A program made the translations under genes and the position numbers. A stretch of DNA of 64,000 nt from Galeruca laticollis (Eukaryota; Arthropoda; Insecta; Coleoptera; Chrysomelidae). Below the pieces are notes generated by a model. The model ran no database searches, was not told the DNA's origin, and saw nothing but the letters and a program-made list of their open reading frames with translations. The stretch covers positions 210,358,744-210,422,743 of the forward strand of contig OY998180.1 in NCBI GenBank assembly GCA_963921935.1, read 5' to 3'. Numbering within the stretch: the first letter of the stretch is position 1; each line of letters opens with the position of its first letter. This document shows, piece after piece, positions 43,136 through 55,329 of the stretch.

Positions 43136-45236
43136 TAATAGTAGTTATATGATCTGTGTTTGCAGTGATAATTTTTTGCATATACTAATTATATATTGTT
43201 TTTTTTTGGATATGAATGAAAAACTATGAACCCCCTTTAAAATTAAGAAAATGTGTACCGGGCTGTGACAGCCATCGAGTAAGTTGTATGTTTAATTATA
43301 AATACTTATATGTGGGTTGAATGTTTCATTTGCTTTTCCTATTATTTTTGTTGGATAGAGAGTGTTTATGTTTAATTGTATTGATTATTAAACAATTTCG
43401 GTAATTTAACACTCTCTACTTATTATATATTACATTTTGTTTTTCCATAAAAATTAATAATTCATTTAAATTCAATCATTCATTCAATTGCAAATGCTGT
43501 TTTTATAAGGAGAAATCAAAAACTCACTTCGCTAACACGAGCGTATATGCAAAGTAACGGAACGAAAAATAATGTTTACTACCCTTATACATTCAAAAGA
43601 AGCGACAGTCCTGATGGACTTCATAGACGTGCGTCAAAATGCAAAATCTTTGGTGCTTAACCAATTAAAGACGTAGTGTATTGGCCGACAGGTATATTAA
43701 GCTTGAAGAGTAATAAATCATGTTTTTATTGATGAACATTTCTACAGCCACGGACAATTGCGTCTGTTCCGTAGCGTCTGTGTGCCAAATAAAATATTAT
43801 ATTTTGTTTAGTTCTATTGTTTTTTTTTTGAAAATATAGCTTTTTTCGACCGTGGGAAAATGGAAATGCCCGAAGTAATAATGAAATTGCACAGGTAAGT
43901 GAAAATATGATCACATATGAATTTAACAACAAAGACAAACCCAATAAGTTAGTTTAAGTATATTTGATTGTTTTAAAAGGAAAATATGCAGCAATCTGAT
44001 AATGCAATCATAGTTAGAATTGCAGAATTAATACATCCTCCATTTATCGAGTTATCACGAAAGGAGATGCGGATCATACTGAAAATAGAAAAACGTGTAA
44101 GGGGAAATTTTAAAAAATTGAAAGAACTACGCAAGAGTTTATACGTTTATAATTTATATAAGGAGAACAGGGTTGCGACATGCAAAAATTAGCAGATTAT
44201 CCAGATTACACTTATACCCGCGTGGAGACCATGGAGGTTAGAGAGAAGGAGAACAATCGCTACATGCTAAAGCAATAGCCCGCCTGTCCCTGAACATTTG
44301 TAGATTTAATAATTAATTTTTTAGCCACCAGCCGCGCTGCTGTCAGACAGTAGTATCTGCGAAGTTAGCTGTTTATGGGTATACGTACTCGTAGATGAAG
44401 TTAGTTGGATAATGTACAAATTTTGAAATTTTCTTCGCGGCATTGGTGAGAAAATAATCATATTTGTGCATGGATGTACAAGTGGTTTAGTATCTGATCG
44501 AAAGAATAGACTAGAAAACAATTTGCGTCAACCATCGTTATTTAAAGTACCAAAGGTAATATCTTTATACGTTATCGTTTCATAGCTGCACATTGTAATA
44601 TTGAATAGGTATGTAAAATTATTATTTGATTAATTAATCATAATTTTTTTTATTTATAGTCTGTTTCTTATTGACTGACAGCAGGCGAAAAGGTCACAGG
44701 TGCCAATCAGGTAGTAAAGCATAAGCGTCACAGTTCATCTAAGGAATTTATTTACTATTTAATTTTATACCCGATCTGATATATAAAGGTAATATAAATG
44801 TAAATTCGGTTAGTTAAAACAACTAACTGACCTTCATACATTTGTAGAGTACATACAGTTAAAACAATAAATTATTTTTGAAATAATCTTGTAACGCAAC
44901 TATTCTGACTGATATTTCATTAATTATCTTGAGAATTTGGAGCAGGTCAATTCTTGGGAGATATATTATCAAACCATTTATCAATTCATCCTCCAGATAA
45001 TTTCTTTCTGATTTTCGAAATGTTGATAATAACATTACAATAGGGTCCTACTAGGGATTGTCCCAATGACTACTTAGAAATTTTGCAGGTATATACGGTG
45101 AAACTTGGTCTCGCCCAAATTTGTATAATTTGTTTTGCTTAGAGTCGCTTATGTTCCATAAGTGTTAACTGTGTTGTGAAAAAAGTCTTCAAGTTTTACC
45201 CCAGTAAAGTGTAAGAGCTTACAAACGAAGACTGTA
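43136..45236. other. AT-rich DNA, no gene recognised
   Basis: Short ORFs such as 43,986-44,192 (MQQSDNAIIVRIAELIHPPF) show no known domain. A small inverted repeat GAGAGTGTT ... AACACTCTC lies at about 43,360-43,418. The termini of the transposon that follows were not found here. Confidence 0.4.
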
Positions 45237-46513
45237 GTGTTAAATGTGCATGATGCTGTTGTACAGCAAATGCCGGCTGCTACTGTTAGAAATATAGTTT
45301 CGACATGTTCCAATATGACAGGAGTTAGTGAATCTACTATATACAGGCATCTAAGAGAGAGGAAAAATGGAAATATATCTCCACCTAAAAAGTCAACTGG
45401 AAGAAAACCATTTGACTTTGATGAAGATATGCAAAATACAATAAGACGAAAACTACATGAATTATATTTTTAAAAAAAAGATCCCAACCCTTGACAGAAT
45501 TCTAAGAATGGTGAAGGAGGACGAGAATTTGCCTGACATAGGGCGAAAAACTTTGTGGAATATATTACACAAATTAAATTTTACTTGGGCGAAGCAAAGT
45601 CGCAAATCAGTGCTAATCGACAACGAAGAAATAATATGTTGGAGACGCCAGTATTTACGAGATATCCGAAAATACAGACAGGAAGGAAGACAAATCTATT
45701 ATCTAGATGAGACATGGCTCAATGAAGGACATTCAGTGAAAAAAATATGGCAGGACAAAAGTATTCAAACCAGTCGTCAAGCTTTCATAGAAGATTTATC
45801 TACTGGACTGAAAACTCCTATCGGTAAAGGTCGCCGACTAATAATAACGCATATTGGATGCAATCAAAGGTTCGTTGAAGGTGGTTAACTGGAGTTTCAG
45901 TCAACATCAACCAAAGACTATCATGAAGAAATGACTGCAGATGTATTTTACACAAATGGTCGAATTAATTCCAAATAATACTGTAATCGTTATGGACAAT
46001 GCCACTTATCATTCGCGATTAACAGAAAATCTTCCATCTACCTCTTGGAGAAAAGCTGATATTAGAAACTGGTTAATCGTAAAAGATATACCATTTGAAG
46101 ATGATATATTGAAAAAAGAACTTTTGAAGGTTGCTTCAGATCACAAGCTACAATTTAAAAAGTTTGTTATTGATGAAATAGCCAAGAATCGTGGAATAAC
46201 AATGCTTCGTTTGCCGCCATACTATTGTGAATTAAATGCGATAGAGTTAATATAGGCCCAAATGAAAGGTTATGTAGCTAGACATGATCAAACATTTAAA
46301 ATGAAAGATGTTCGTGAACTCATGAAGTACTCATTGACAACAATAACTGAAGAGAACTGGAGAGATGCTGTGATTCATGTAATTAAACAGGAAGAGAAAA
46401 TGTGGGTTTTAGATAACCTCATAGAACAAACTATAGAACCGATAGTGATCTGTCTCGACGAGTCTTCGGATGATTCTTGTATGGTGAGCGAAGAGGATGA
46501 TACTATAGATTGA
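45237..46513 (+). pseudogene. IS630/Tc1-type transposase, DD82E copy A, broken
   Basis: Four consecutive segments form one transposase. The first (45,237-45,473) has a helix-turn-helix, GVSESTIYRHLRERKN and STGRKPFDFDEDMQNTIRRK. A frameshift at the TTTTAAAAAAAAG run near 45,470 leads to the next frame with KKIPTLDRILRMV, LWNILHKLNF and YYLDETWLNEGHSV (first Asp). A stop near 45,886 and a frameshift near 45,938 follow. Then come VIVMDNATYHSRL (second Asp) and RLPPYYCELNAIELI (Glu), where a TAG replaces the Trp codon expected before AQMK. The tail runs to 46,513 and is acidic (DESSDDSCMVSEEDD). Exactly 82 residues separate the second Asp from the Glu, as in copy B. Terminal repeats were not found. 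Confidence 0.85.
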
Positions 46514-47048
46514 ATTTTATATTTCCTATAAATGGTATGTTTACTTTACTTAATATACATTAATTCATTGTCAATAAGTTTGAATTATGAGAATTAAACT
46601 ATATTTTCTTTAATTAATTTAATTTAATAAAAATGAAAATGTAACTTGTTAATAGGCCTAAACGAATGAATTTTATTTCAACTGTAATGTTGACCGAATC
46701 TAATTAAATAAGCAAAATGAACTAATATCGTAATCTCCGCCACTGCCGCACTGTTTATCCTTTTGCTGGCATTGTTCAGTTTTATTACCATATTGTATTT
46801 TGAGCTGAAACAGGAATGTACAGATAACCAATACAGACACCCACATGTTTTGCATTAGAATTTTAGTATTTACTTGTAAAACTCTTAGGATCACTCTGTA
46901 AGAGATAATTTTCTATTTGAATATTTATTGAGGCTACTGTGCTGTCAGACATTAAGAAATAGACTATAATTTATATTTATTGAAGTTTTAAGAAATTGTT
47001 GAAATGAAAGTTAATTACAAGACTTGCACGTTATTATAAATTCTCAAA
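46514..47048. other. AT-rich DNA, nothing recognised
   Basis: No gene or clear terminal repeat seen between the transposase and the THAP-like fragment. Confidence 0.4.
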
Positions 47049-47285
47049 ATGTATTCATTCATTTCATATAACGTATTAAGGGAAAAATGCGCAAAAGCTT
47101 TATCGCAACAATTGACTCCAAATCAGTTTGTGTATGAGAAGCACTTTCGCAATGAAGACGTTGTAAAATCTAATCGATTGATTATTAATGGAACTGAAAC
47201 TATAATCCCTCGCGAAAGATGGACTCTTTTGAATGACAATGTCATTCCAATAAACCTTCAGGATTTGGAAATGGACATTTCTTAA
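47049..47285 (+). pseudogene. THAP-domain-like fragment
   Basis: A 78-codon frame reads QQLTPNQFVYEKHFRNEDVV, IINGTETIIPRERWTLLNDN and VIPINL. The order C/Y-x2-HF, E/D-D-V, a short loop, and IPR-x-RW-x-L-x2-x-VP-x-I matches the second half of a THAP zinc-binding domain, with the usual Cys of CxxHF replaced by Tyr. The first C-x-C half is missing. THAP domains occur in P-element transposases and host proteins; nothing around it decides between them. Confidence 0.45.
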
Positions 47286-47609
47286 GAGGTTTGTGAATGC
47301 CACCGTTTACTATTTTTTAGATGATATTGAAATTTAAGAAATATCAAACATGTCTACTTTACTTTTAAATTGTTTTTTATTTGTTACAGCAAGTTCCATT
47401 AATACGGAATGAAATTAATAACTGTCAATTTGAAAATTTTAATTACACGCAACCCTCGTTACAAAACTTTAAGAGACGATTCTCAATTGGCAATACACCA
47501 TCATTATATGGAGTCACCAGAGATTGTAACAGAAACTAATGTAAGAGAATTATGTATCATATATCTCTATAAAAACGGTCACAAAAAAATAGATAGCCCT
47601 TCTCAGAAA

Positions 47610-47667
47610 TCAGTATTAGACACAGTCGAATTCAGGGACTACACCAGTGTATGATTTCGTATCAATA
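47610..47667 (-). repeat. Degenerate terminal scrap of the Gypsy LTR
   Basis: TTAGACACAGTCGAATTCAG, GGGACTACACCAGTGT and TTTCGTA lie in the same order as the first 55 bases of the LTRs at 33.7 and 58.9 kb (minus orientation). Further LTR similarity beyond this is weak. Confidence 0.5.
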
Positions 47668-48459
47668 AATAAAAATCTCATACTTTTTCCATTTCTTAGA
47701 TTTTAGGTTTTTGTTGCAGATAATTTGCTTCAAACTGCACTGGGCAGGTATTCACAAATGATTATAAGCTATGGCAGCAGAATCCACAATGTTCATGGTG
47801 TCGAAGTCTACGTCAACGACTTCAGCGAAAAAAGGGTACTAGTGCCATTACATTAAAAGTGCGAAAAGCTCTGAAAGCTATTGAAAGATTTATAAAACGG
47901 TGTCATCGACTTTCCCTTAAAGTACGATAAACTTTTACATATTATTATACATTTTCGAAGTTTCAATTACCTATTTATCATTTACGTTTACAATTTTATT
48001 CGTGAGCAAAATATTCTACCTCTTTATCACCCAGATACACTCGATAAATGTATTTAAAAGATAAGTGCGTTGGTCTGTTGGTTGGTCAGTTTGTCTCTCA
48101 ACAGGATAACTCAAAAACGCGACCGAATTTTTAGTGAAATTTCATATGTATGTTAAGAACGAGAAAATTGAGGCTAAGTTCGTGGCATGGGCAAAATCTG
48201 ATGTATATATATAAAATCTTATTTTCATAAATTTTTCTCAATTTTCCAACCGATTTCTCGAACTGACATATTTTTTAGAATCCTAGTATCAAAAAAACCC
48301 CAATACGAGGAATCCATTTTTTGTTCAGTTTTATGAAATTTTTGTTATTAAAGAAAAATGTAGGGTGAAAACTAATAGCCCCGTTATATAAGGTGAAGTG
48401 ATATGCTGGGTTCTTCAGCAGGTTTCATTATATTATGGAATTATTAAGAAACAGTTATA
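47668..48459. other. AT-rich DNA, nothing recognised
   Basis: No gene or repeat recognised before the DD82E element. Confidence 0.4.
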
Positions 48460-49024
48460 GTCCGTTTTTAAAAGGCATGGAGTAATAAAAGCTCATTAGG
48501 CATGCAAACCCGATACAGGGTGTATAATAAAATATCTAAATATCTAATTTTGTACTAAAATTTCTCATTTGTTACGAATTTCAGGTAGACACCCCGTAAC
48601 TCTGTATTCGGTTGGGTCGCCTATTGTATTGAAAGGGTCGCTCTATTGTATTTGAATGAACAAATAAACAATTTAATCCTCAGAGGCGTGCAATCAGGAC
48701 AAAACAAACTTGGTATATGAATATGAAGGCACTATGAAATTATAATTACGAAAACTATTCAAAAGAGTTCACAATATCGATTCAATAAAAACCCATTTTT
48801 TTGTGTTCCTATGAATAAACAATAAACATAAAATATTATATAAAAAATAGCAAATTTTTTTGCAGTAGGTATCAACTTTACTACTAATATACCGTTTACA
48901 ATAGGAAAGGAAAAAAGAAAAATGCAGGAATAAAGTACGAATTAATGTAATATTTATAAAAAAAGTCTAACAAATAATAGCAATAACTAAGACAAAAACT
49001 AGTCTATATATCAGAATCAGACGA

Positions 49025-50374
49025 TTATGTTGAGCTTCCATTATTAACATTGATTATAAATGGTTCAATCATGTGTTCACTTATATGATCAATTTCCCAC
49101 ATATTTAGTTCTTCTTGTATCACGTGTTCAATACATTTCTTCCAGTTTTCTTTGGTTACGTTACCTAACGCGTCTTCGAATAAAACTTTTACGTCATTCA
49201 TTTTGAATGTCGTATTCTTTCTTAAAACTTCCCCTTCCACTTGGGCCCATATTAATTCTATGGGATTGAGTTGACAGTGATAAGGAGGAAGCCTCAGCAC
49301 CGTTATACCACGCGCTGATGCCATTTGATCTATAACGTATCTACTATATTTGTGTTTATGTAAATTGACCAGTTGCAAGAGCTCATTTTTCAGCGGGTTA
49401 TCTGGGCATTCAATATTTTTCGAGGTTAGCCAATCGTGGACTCAATCGTGGATATCTTGTTTACCCCATGCAGTTGAAGGTAATTTCTCCACTAACCTGG
49501 AGTGATAACTTGCGTTATCCATAACAATGACTGAGCCCGTTGGAATTAGATCTAACATTTGTGAGAAATATTCTTCGAAAACGTCTGCATCCATATCTTC
49601 ATGATAATCTCCGGTTTGCTTCGACTCAAAGCACAACAATCCACCTTTAACAAAACCTTCGGCACTTCCGATATGAGTAATAATGAGTCGACGTCCTTTT
49701 CCTGCTGGTGGATTGAGGCCTGTTGACCACCCTTCAAGAGCTGCCTGCCTCCGACTTTTGACATTCGTGTCTTGCCAAAACATTGAAACAGCATGATCTT
49801 CATTTAACCAAGTCTCATCCAAATAATAAATTCGTTTTTGATCTAGTCTTGCTTTCCGAATATTGCGCAAATAATTCCTCCTCCAAATGACAATGCCGTC
49901 TCTATCAATCAACATTGCGTTCCGATAATTTTTTTTATATTCAAATCCAAGTTCCTTCAAAATTTTCCATAATGTACTTCGAGACATTTTCGAAAAATCT
50001 GAATCTTCTTGAACCGAAGCCATAATTTTGGAGAGAGTTGGGATCTCTTTTCTAAAGAAAAAAGCATGCACCTCACGCCTTATTCCATTCTTCAAGTCGT
50101 CATCCATTTCAAGTTTGGGTCGGCCTGGGGACTTTGCTGGGGCTGTGATGTTTTCATTTTTTTTCTCCTTTATTAAATTATAAATTGTTGTTTTTGAAAC
50201 ACCCATCATTGTTACAGTAATCTCCACAGTTTCATCAACACTTCCTGTCAAATTCATGATTTTTCTTCTAATTTCTTCGTTCTTCAACGAGGAATAGCAA
50301 TTTAATATCAGATTTTTTTCGTTCAGCGACAATGGGCCAACTTTAGGTCGCTTAGATGGTGATAAATCCTCCAT
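49025..50374 (-). pseudogene. DD82E transposase copy B, single 10-bp duplication break
   Basis: The ATG at 50,374 opens MEDLSPSKRPKVGPLSLNEK, followed by a helix-turn-helix (GVSKTTIYNLIKEKK) and SPGRPKLEMDDDL. The catalytic domain has YYLDETWLNEDHAV (first Asp), VIVMDNASYHSRL (second Asp) and RLPPYHCQLNPIELIW (Glu). Just after GKQDIHD, near 49,435-49,450, CCACGATTG is duplicated in tandem (CCACGATTGAGTCCACGATTG), creating a TGA and a frameshift. The next frame, from about 49,430 to 49,025, continues the protein. Allowing for that duplication, 82 residues lie between the second Asp and the Glu. To my recollection this spacing defines the group called Sailor (DD82E). Everything else appears intact, so death was recent. 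Confidence 0.88.
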
Positions 50375-50766
50375 ATCTGGTCGAATTTGGTTGGAACACT
50401 ATATAGTTGGAAGGTGTAGTTGGGTGTTTGTCTCGTGTGATGAGAAGAGAATTTGTATAGATGAACAAAAATAAGCACCAGTTAACAATAACGGTAAAAA
50501 ATAATAACAAATAACAGTAATAATGGGGAAATCAATCAACACAGCAGTTTCTCCAGAACAGATGAACTGTAAATTGAAAATATTCAACCTTTCCGCTACT
50601 TTTATAGTTGAAAAGTTCTAGTAAGTACATTGTATTATGGGGGCATTTTTTTATAACTGAAAAGACTATATTTCACAATAATAAAACCATTTTTGAGCTA
50701 CCTGTTTGTCAAGTTTCTTCAATTACCTGCTAATTTGGTGAAATAATCGGCAAATGGGGTTGGTCC

Positions 50767-50882
50767 TACATACAATAAATAATAAAATATATGTTAATAA
50801 CAATTTTATACAAATACATATATATATATATGTATTTGTATAAAATTGTTATTAACATTTATTTTATTATTTATTGTATGTA
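50767..50882. repeat. 116-bp near-perfect palindrome inside DD82E copy B
   Basis: TACATACAATAAATAATAAA at the left is mirrored by TTTATTATTTATTGTATGTA at the right, with the centre at an ATATATATAT run near 50,825. Only about one position in the arms mismatches. It lies upstream of the transposase start. Confidence 0.88.
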
Positions 50883-51145
50883 CCTGGAGCTTAGTGGAGG
50901 GACTCGTCTACGCCCTTTTATACATAATAATAAATTTTCTGGAAAATTGATGTCAGTGATATAATCCACAGTTTATTATATTATTGATAATTTGAAATTT
51001 CACTTTAAATAATATTACAAAACGGTTATTTTCGGAAATGAGATAATTTTAGAAGCCTTAACTTTTTCTAAATGACTAAATGTGGTACGCCTATGGTTCC
51101 GGCCAAAATGAGTGATTTATTACTCCATGCCTTTTAAAAACGGAG

Positions 51146-52370
51146 TATAGTTTCATTTACGGTTACTTGTATCAACTTATATAATGAAGAAAATTAAGAG
51201 GATAGATACTATTAGATATATAGTAGGAATTTCGAACCTAGGTATTTTATTTTGAAAAAAAATGCGCTTGATCTACTTATGTATAACGCCGTCCAATTAT
51301 CCAACTGCCTAATAATACATACTATTCATCGCTTATGGCATATTTTTTAGTTTTTAACATTTAAATACTGACTTAAATAAAATTAATAATCTCCGTCTAT
51401 GCTGCTCAATCGATGCCGTTTCCAGACTGCGAAACTTGTTTGTTAAACTTCCTCAATTATAAATGGAAGAACTCCACGATACTAACAACAAATAAACTGA
51501 AAAGTTGTTTAGCTTTTTTCTACGCACAGGCCTATTCGTAGTCCCAAACCAATTTGACTGGCCTAAACGGCACATTGAACTCATTGCAGTGAGTGTGAAG
51601 TGACGCTTTTCAGACAACCAATTAACCATATAATATGTAATTTTGGGTTTTCTCGAACAGAGCCAATGTCAAATGCAAAATATGCATTGTAAAATATGGT
51701 GATAACTTTTAATGCAAATTCAAGGTTTGCCGATAAGTAACAAATTGTCAGTTTAGTCATATTTTAAGATATTTTATCACAAACATTTTCACCTAAAAAT
51801 TAACCGTAATTAAAATTACATCGAAAAATTAATGGAAAGACACTAATAGAACTTTATTTTAGGAAACGAAAAGTCATGCTATAAGTAGGACTGGAAATCA
51901 GAGGGCAAGATATTCATGTATAGATCTATAAAAATTGATGCACGTCATAGAAGGGGTATGCCGTCACATTTAAACAATATTGCCAGACTTTGAAAGTAGT
52001 ATGGTGATTGAGGAAATGTAAGATGAGGTTATGTTAATATTTTATATCATAATGATATTTTTCCGTTAATTCTAGATTTAATAATAAATATACATATAAG
52101 AATTGTTCCACTCATCCTAAATTTTCTTCTGTTAAATATGTATCTTATGAATGCATTTTGTCTGATATGAGTTGTATGTAAAGTTTTCAGTTGGGAATTT
52201 TTTTTATAAAATATATAATTATATATATCCTACAATATTTCATTAAAACTTACACTACCAATGTGACAATGTGCGTATACAAAATTGTCATTAATACATA
52301 ATAAAACTTAAACTGTGTAAACACCCAAATAAGTATGTATGTAGAAGCCATTAAAAGGGAACGAGAGCAT
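51146..52370. other. AT-rich DNA, nothing recognised
   Basis: No gene, RNA or clear repeat seen. Confidence 0.4.
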
Positions 52371-52379
52371 CAAAATTAA

Positions 52380-53160
52380 ATTTCCGCGAAGCGGGAACTG
52401 TTTATACCAACGTGTAGAGAAAAAAAAATGGAGAAAAAAATCATAGGAACAAAATCGGTCCCCTTCCTCCCCCTCAAATTTCTATATACCGTTTGCACAC
52501 CTATGGCATTTTCGGCTGAAGAAAAAAAATATGGCCCTGTTCCCCCTCCACCCCCCTCCCCAAAAAGGTACACAAGGGAAATCGTCTTCTTTATTATTCG
52601 AGCTAGCGAAAAATAAAAAATTGCATATGAAAGAGAAAAATCCGGTCGGTACATAGGACCTTTAAACTGATTTTTTGATTTGAAGAAATATACAGGGAAA
52701 AATTAAAAAGTATTTTCGCAAAATTTTTTTTACGAATTTCAAGAAACGAATATCCCTACGTAAGAGATCACGTCGAACCCTCTTGAAAAATATATAACAA
52801 AATTTTCCTGCCCCCCTTTTTGGGGGGCCTACAGGTCGTCAATAACCGACTTTTTTCGACATTGGTACTTGGGGCTTTTTTTGCTATAAACGATAGCGAG
52901 AAACTGCCTCGTACGTTTCAAAGAGAACCTCTCGACACGTGCATAGAACACATAAAAAGGGGGGATTAATATGGGAAAATATACAAGAAAAAATACGCAA
53001 ATAAATTTAAAAAAAAAATTCGGGAATTTCGGGTTATATGATGGGGCAACTTCTCAGTTCAAGCCCTTTACGATAATAGATGATAATACCCCCCTGGCCC
53101 CCTTTTTTGGGGGGTTCAGCAGTCGCTAAATATTAATGCTGGAATCGTGATTTTCGGGGG
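52380..53160. repeat. Degenerate ~290-bp tandem modules with C/G-run hairpins
   Basis: CCCCCCTTTTTGGGGGG near 52,811 and CCCCCTTTTTTGGGGGG near 53,097 are each preceded by a similar AT-rich segment (ATATACAGGGAAAAATT / ATATACAAGAAAAAATA) and followed by a CAG-GTCG-like stretch. A third, weaker relative is the C-rich block at 52,540-52,565. This suggests an old tandem duplication. No coding function. Confidence 0.45.
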
Positions 53161-54840
53161 ATCTTCGGGATTTGGAGTGCCTATAGGCGTCAAGGGTTTG
53201 AAATATTTTTAGCAACTACCACTTAATTCATAAGCGGGAATTTAAATTGCTATTTTTAATTACCGTATTATTATTTACAATATGTTTTGATTTAGATATA
53301 CTTGATAATACGTTCGTAAGACTTATTCATTCTACGTAAATGTAATTTTCAGTTAGTGTGTTTATTTCTATGCTGTTATAAATATGTTCTCTATTTTATA
53401 CATATGTTTCGATGGCACATTAGACGTTATAGGAAAACTAGCCAAAATTAAAATTTGTACTAAGGGGTTTTCGGCAATTATCTATAGAATGAAAATATGC
53501 TCAACTTCCGGTTTCATAAAGGTTCCCTATACCTATCTTTTATGGTTTCCGAGATATATTAGTTTTTTGCGAAATACAGTGTTTCACAAAAAATGGAATA
53601 ACAAAAAAACGGATCCACTTGAACTAAAAAAGCTAATAAAAAGACTTAAAGGCAACTTTCTGCAATATTGTCTATAACCATACATTTTACAAGGTGTTCC
53701 AAAAAGTGTGAAATAACTAAGACACCTTTCAACTTAAATAACTTGCTTAACTTAAATGCAACACCCTATATTTTTATACTTTATTCGATAGAGTAAATTA
53801 TTTCCTTTAAAACGATATATGGGTTCCCTTATACTCATAATTAGTATTTTTTACGTAATCATAAAAAAATCTGTTTTTATTCAGTTAAACTTCTTTATTT
53901 TTTATAAAGATGTAGTAGGCTGGATATTATTGTAATCACTTTTTGACATGTCAAATTTGCTAAATAGTTTAAAATAATACTAATAAAGTTTTTTTAAATC
54001 CTTTGCTAATACATCAATGTCATATGTTATAATAAAGTCTCTTTTATACGGGAATTATATAATTTTTATTTATTTATTCCAAGCACGTTTTACAACCTAA
54101 TTACATGGAATAAAAATATTAGTAATACATCAATTTTATCCTAACTTGTATAGTGTGGCCATTCATAAATATAACAGTAATATATTGATTAATGTAGAGA
54201 ATTAAAAACAAGGCAAAAACTACTAATTTTCAGAACTGTTCTTTCATACACCAAATTTCTTAATATATTCATAAATACTGTCCTTAAATTGGTTAATTGA
54301 CATTGTCCAATCTATTTCGGTAACAGAGGAGAACAAACTGATGTTCTTAGTCTCCCAAACGATAAAGAGGATTGAGTTATCCTTAAAGGGAATTAAGTAG
54401 AATAAATTACTAGATGTCGATATACAATTAATTATTTTATACTAGAAAATCGTCATTTTCAATTTACGTCGACTAGTGATAGAGATAACCTCAAATTTTT
54501 TCAGTAATCTAGTTGCTCTAATTGTTCTATAATCCGACCAACGATTATATTTTTTATAATAGAAGAATCGAAGCATTTATTCTTCACTTTACCTTTGAGG
54601 TTGATCTCCCCATATAATAGATCCAAACTCAAATTTAGGTTTTACTAAAGTATTAAACAGCATTTTTACAGTCTCAATATTTGGAAAAAGAGTAGTTTGT
54701 CTGAAATCTAAACCCATTATGCGATTGGCACTCTTAACATTTAAAAAAAAACTGATGTGTAATTTAGAACTAATTTAGGACTAATTTGTACCAAAAAAAT
54801 TAGAATTTGTACCCACTTTTTTATAAAAAATCACTATTTA
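53161..54840. other. AT-rich DNA with one unassigned ORF
   Basis: ORF 53,384-53,677 (97 codons, MFSILYICFDGTLDVIGKLA) matches nothing I recognise. ATAATAAAGTCTCTTTTATACG near 54,029-54,050 resembles the tail of the repeat at 62.7-63.9 kb. Confidence 0.35.
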
Positions 54841-54842
54841 AA

Positions 54843-54880
54843 GTGGGGGTGCTAGCTTGACCTCAAGCTAACACCCCCAC
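54843..54880. repeat. Short strong hairpin
   Basis: GTGGGGGTGCTAGCTTGA, a CC loop, and TCAAGCTAACACCCCCAC form an 18-bp stem with one mismatch. It stands just upstream of Penelope and Gypsy scraps. It resembles a terminator stem in shape only; a role is unknown. Confidence 0.75.
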
Positions 54881-54940
54881 ATTGACAAAATCAAATTTCA
54901 TTGTCATATATCTAAACTTTGAATTAAGGACTAACCAACA

Positions 54941-55010
54941 CACACTGATGTGACAATTCCATATAATTCCAATCACCCAATATCATATAAGCTAGCGGCA
55001 TACAATGATA
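54941..55010 (+). pseudogene. Penelope-like fragment, same family as the 39.6-kb copy
   Basis: A short stretch reads TDVTIPYNSNHPISYKLAAY, matching the segment after YRKPTQ in the 39.6-kb protein at nearly every position. The rest of the element is missing and Gypsy sequence follows within 10 bases. Confidence 0.6.
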
Positions 55011-55017
55011 CATAGAT

Positions 55018-55329
55018 TTTAGATTTCCAGAACGTCCAACATGGATGAAGGGAGTAGTAACTAGTACAGAAGGTTCAGTAATTTTTAATGTAAAGACTAA
55101 AGATGGTAAAGAATTAAGATGTCATTCGAATCAATTGCGCGCATCGTTGGGTAACAACGAAGCAAATGAAACAGAGAACGATCCTTCTACACCAGGAACT
55201 GCAGAAAATAAGCTTGTAGCAGAAACTGCAACTAACAGTTCTGTTTCACCAGGTATTGTTAACTCAGAAAACAATTCTAATGCTGACAATGAAAAAAGCT
55301 CTCGATACTTTCTAAGGTCGAGAAATTGA
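55018..55329 (+). pseudogene. Gypsy integrase C-terminal tail
   Basis: The frame reads PERPTWMKGVVTSTEGSVIF, NVKTKDGKELRCHSNQLRAS and ends with an acidic linker and SSRYFLRSRN before the stop. The W-x-KG-V-V...G...F/Y-x-V...G...R-x-H-x-x-QLR pattern is the integrase C-terminal SH3-like domain of Gypsy elements. The Arg-rich ending is also typical. Upstream pol is absent. A G-rich stretch near 55,578 (TTGGGGTGAGAATG) followed by TGTAACATA could be a polypurine tract and LTR start, which I cannot confirm. Confidence 0.6.

Larger units (their letters stand above)
48460..51145 (-). mobile_element. DD82E transposon copy B, 2,686 bp, with TIRs
   Basis: GTCCGTTTTTAAAAGGCATG and ten more bases at 48,460-48,489 are matched in reverse at 51,116-51,145 with one mismatch. 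A TA dinucleotide flanks each side (48,458-48,459 and 51,146-51,147). The minus strand carries one transposase gene broken once. Long non-coding arms of about 565 bases (3' side) and 770 bases (5' side) surround it; the 5' arm contains a 116-bp palindrome. Spacing and TA flanks place it in the IS630-Tc1-mariner superfamily. Confidence 0.88.

Noticed and set aside
43986..44192. 68-codon basic ORF (MQQSDNAIIVRIAEL...)
   Set aside because: No recognised domain and too short to support; kept only as unassigned.
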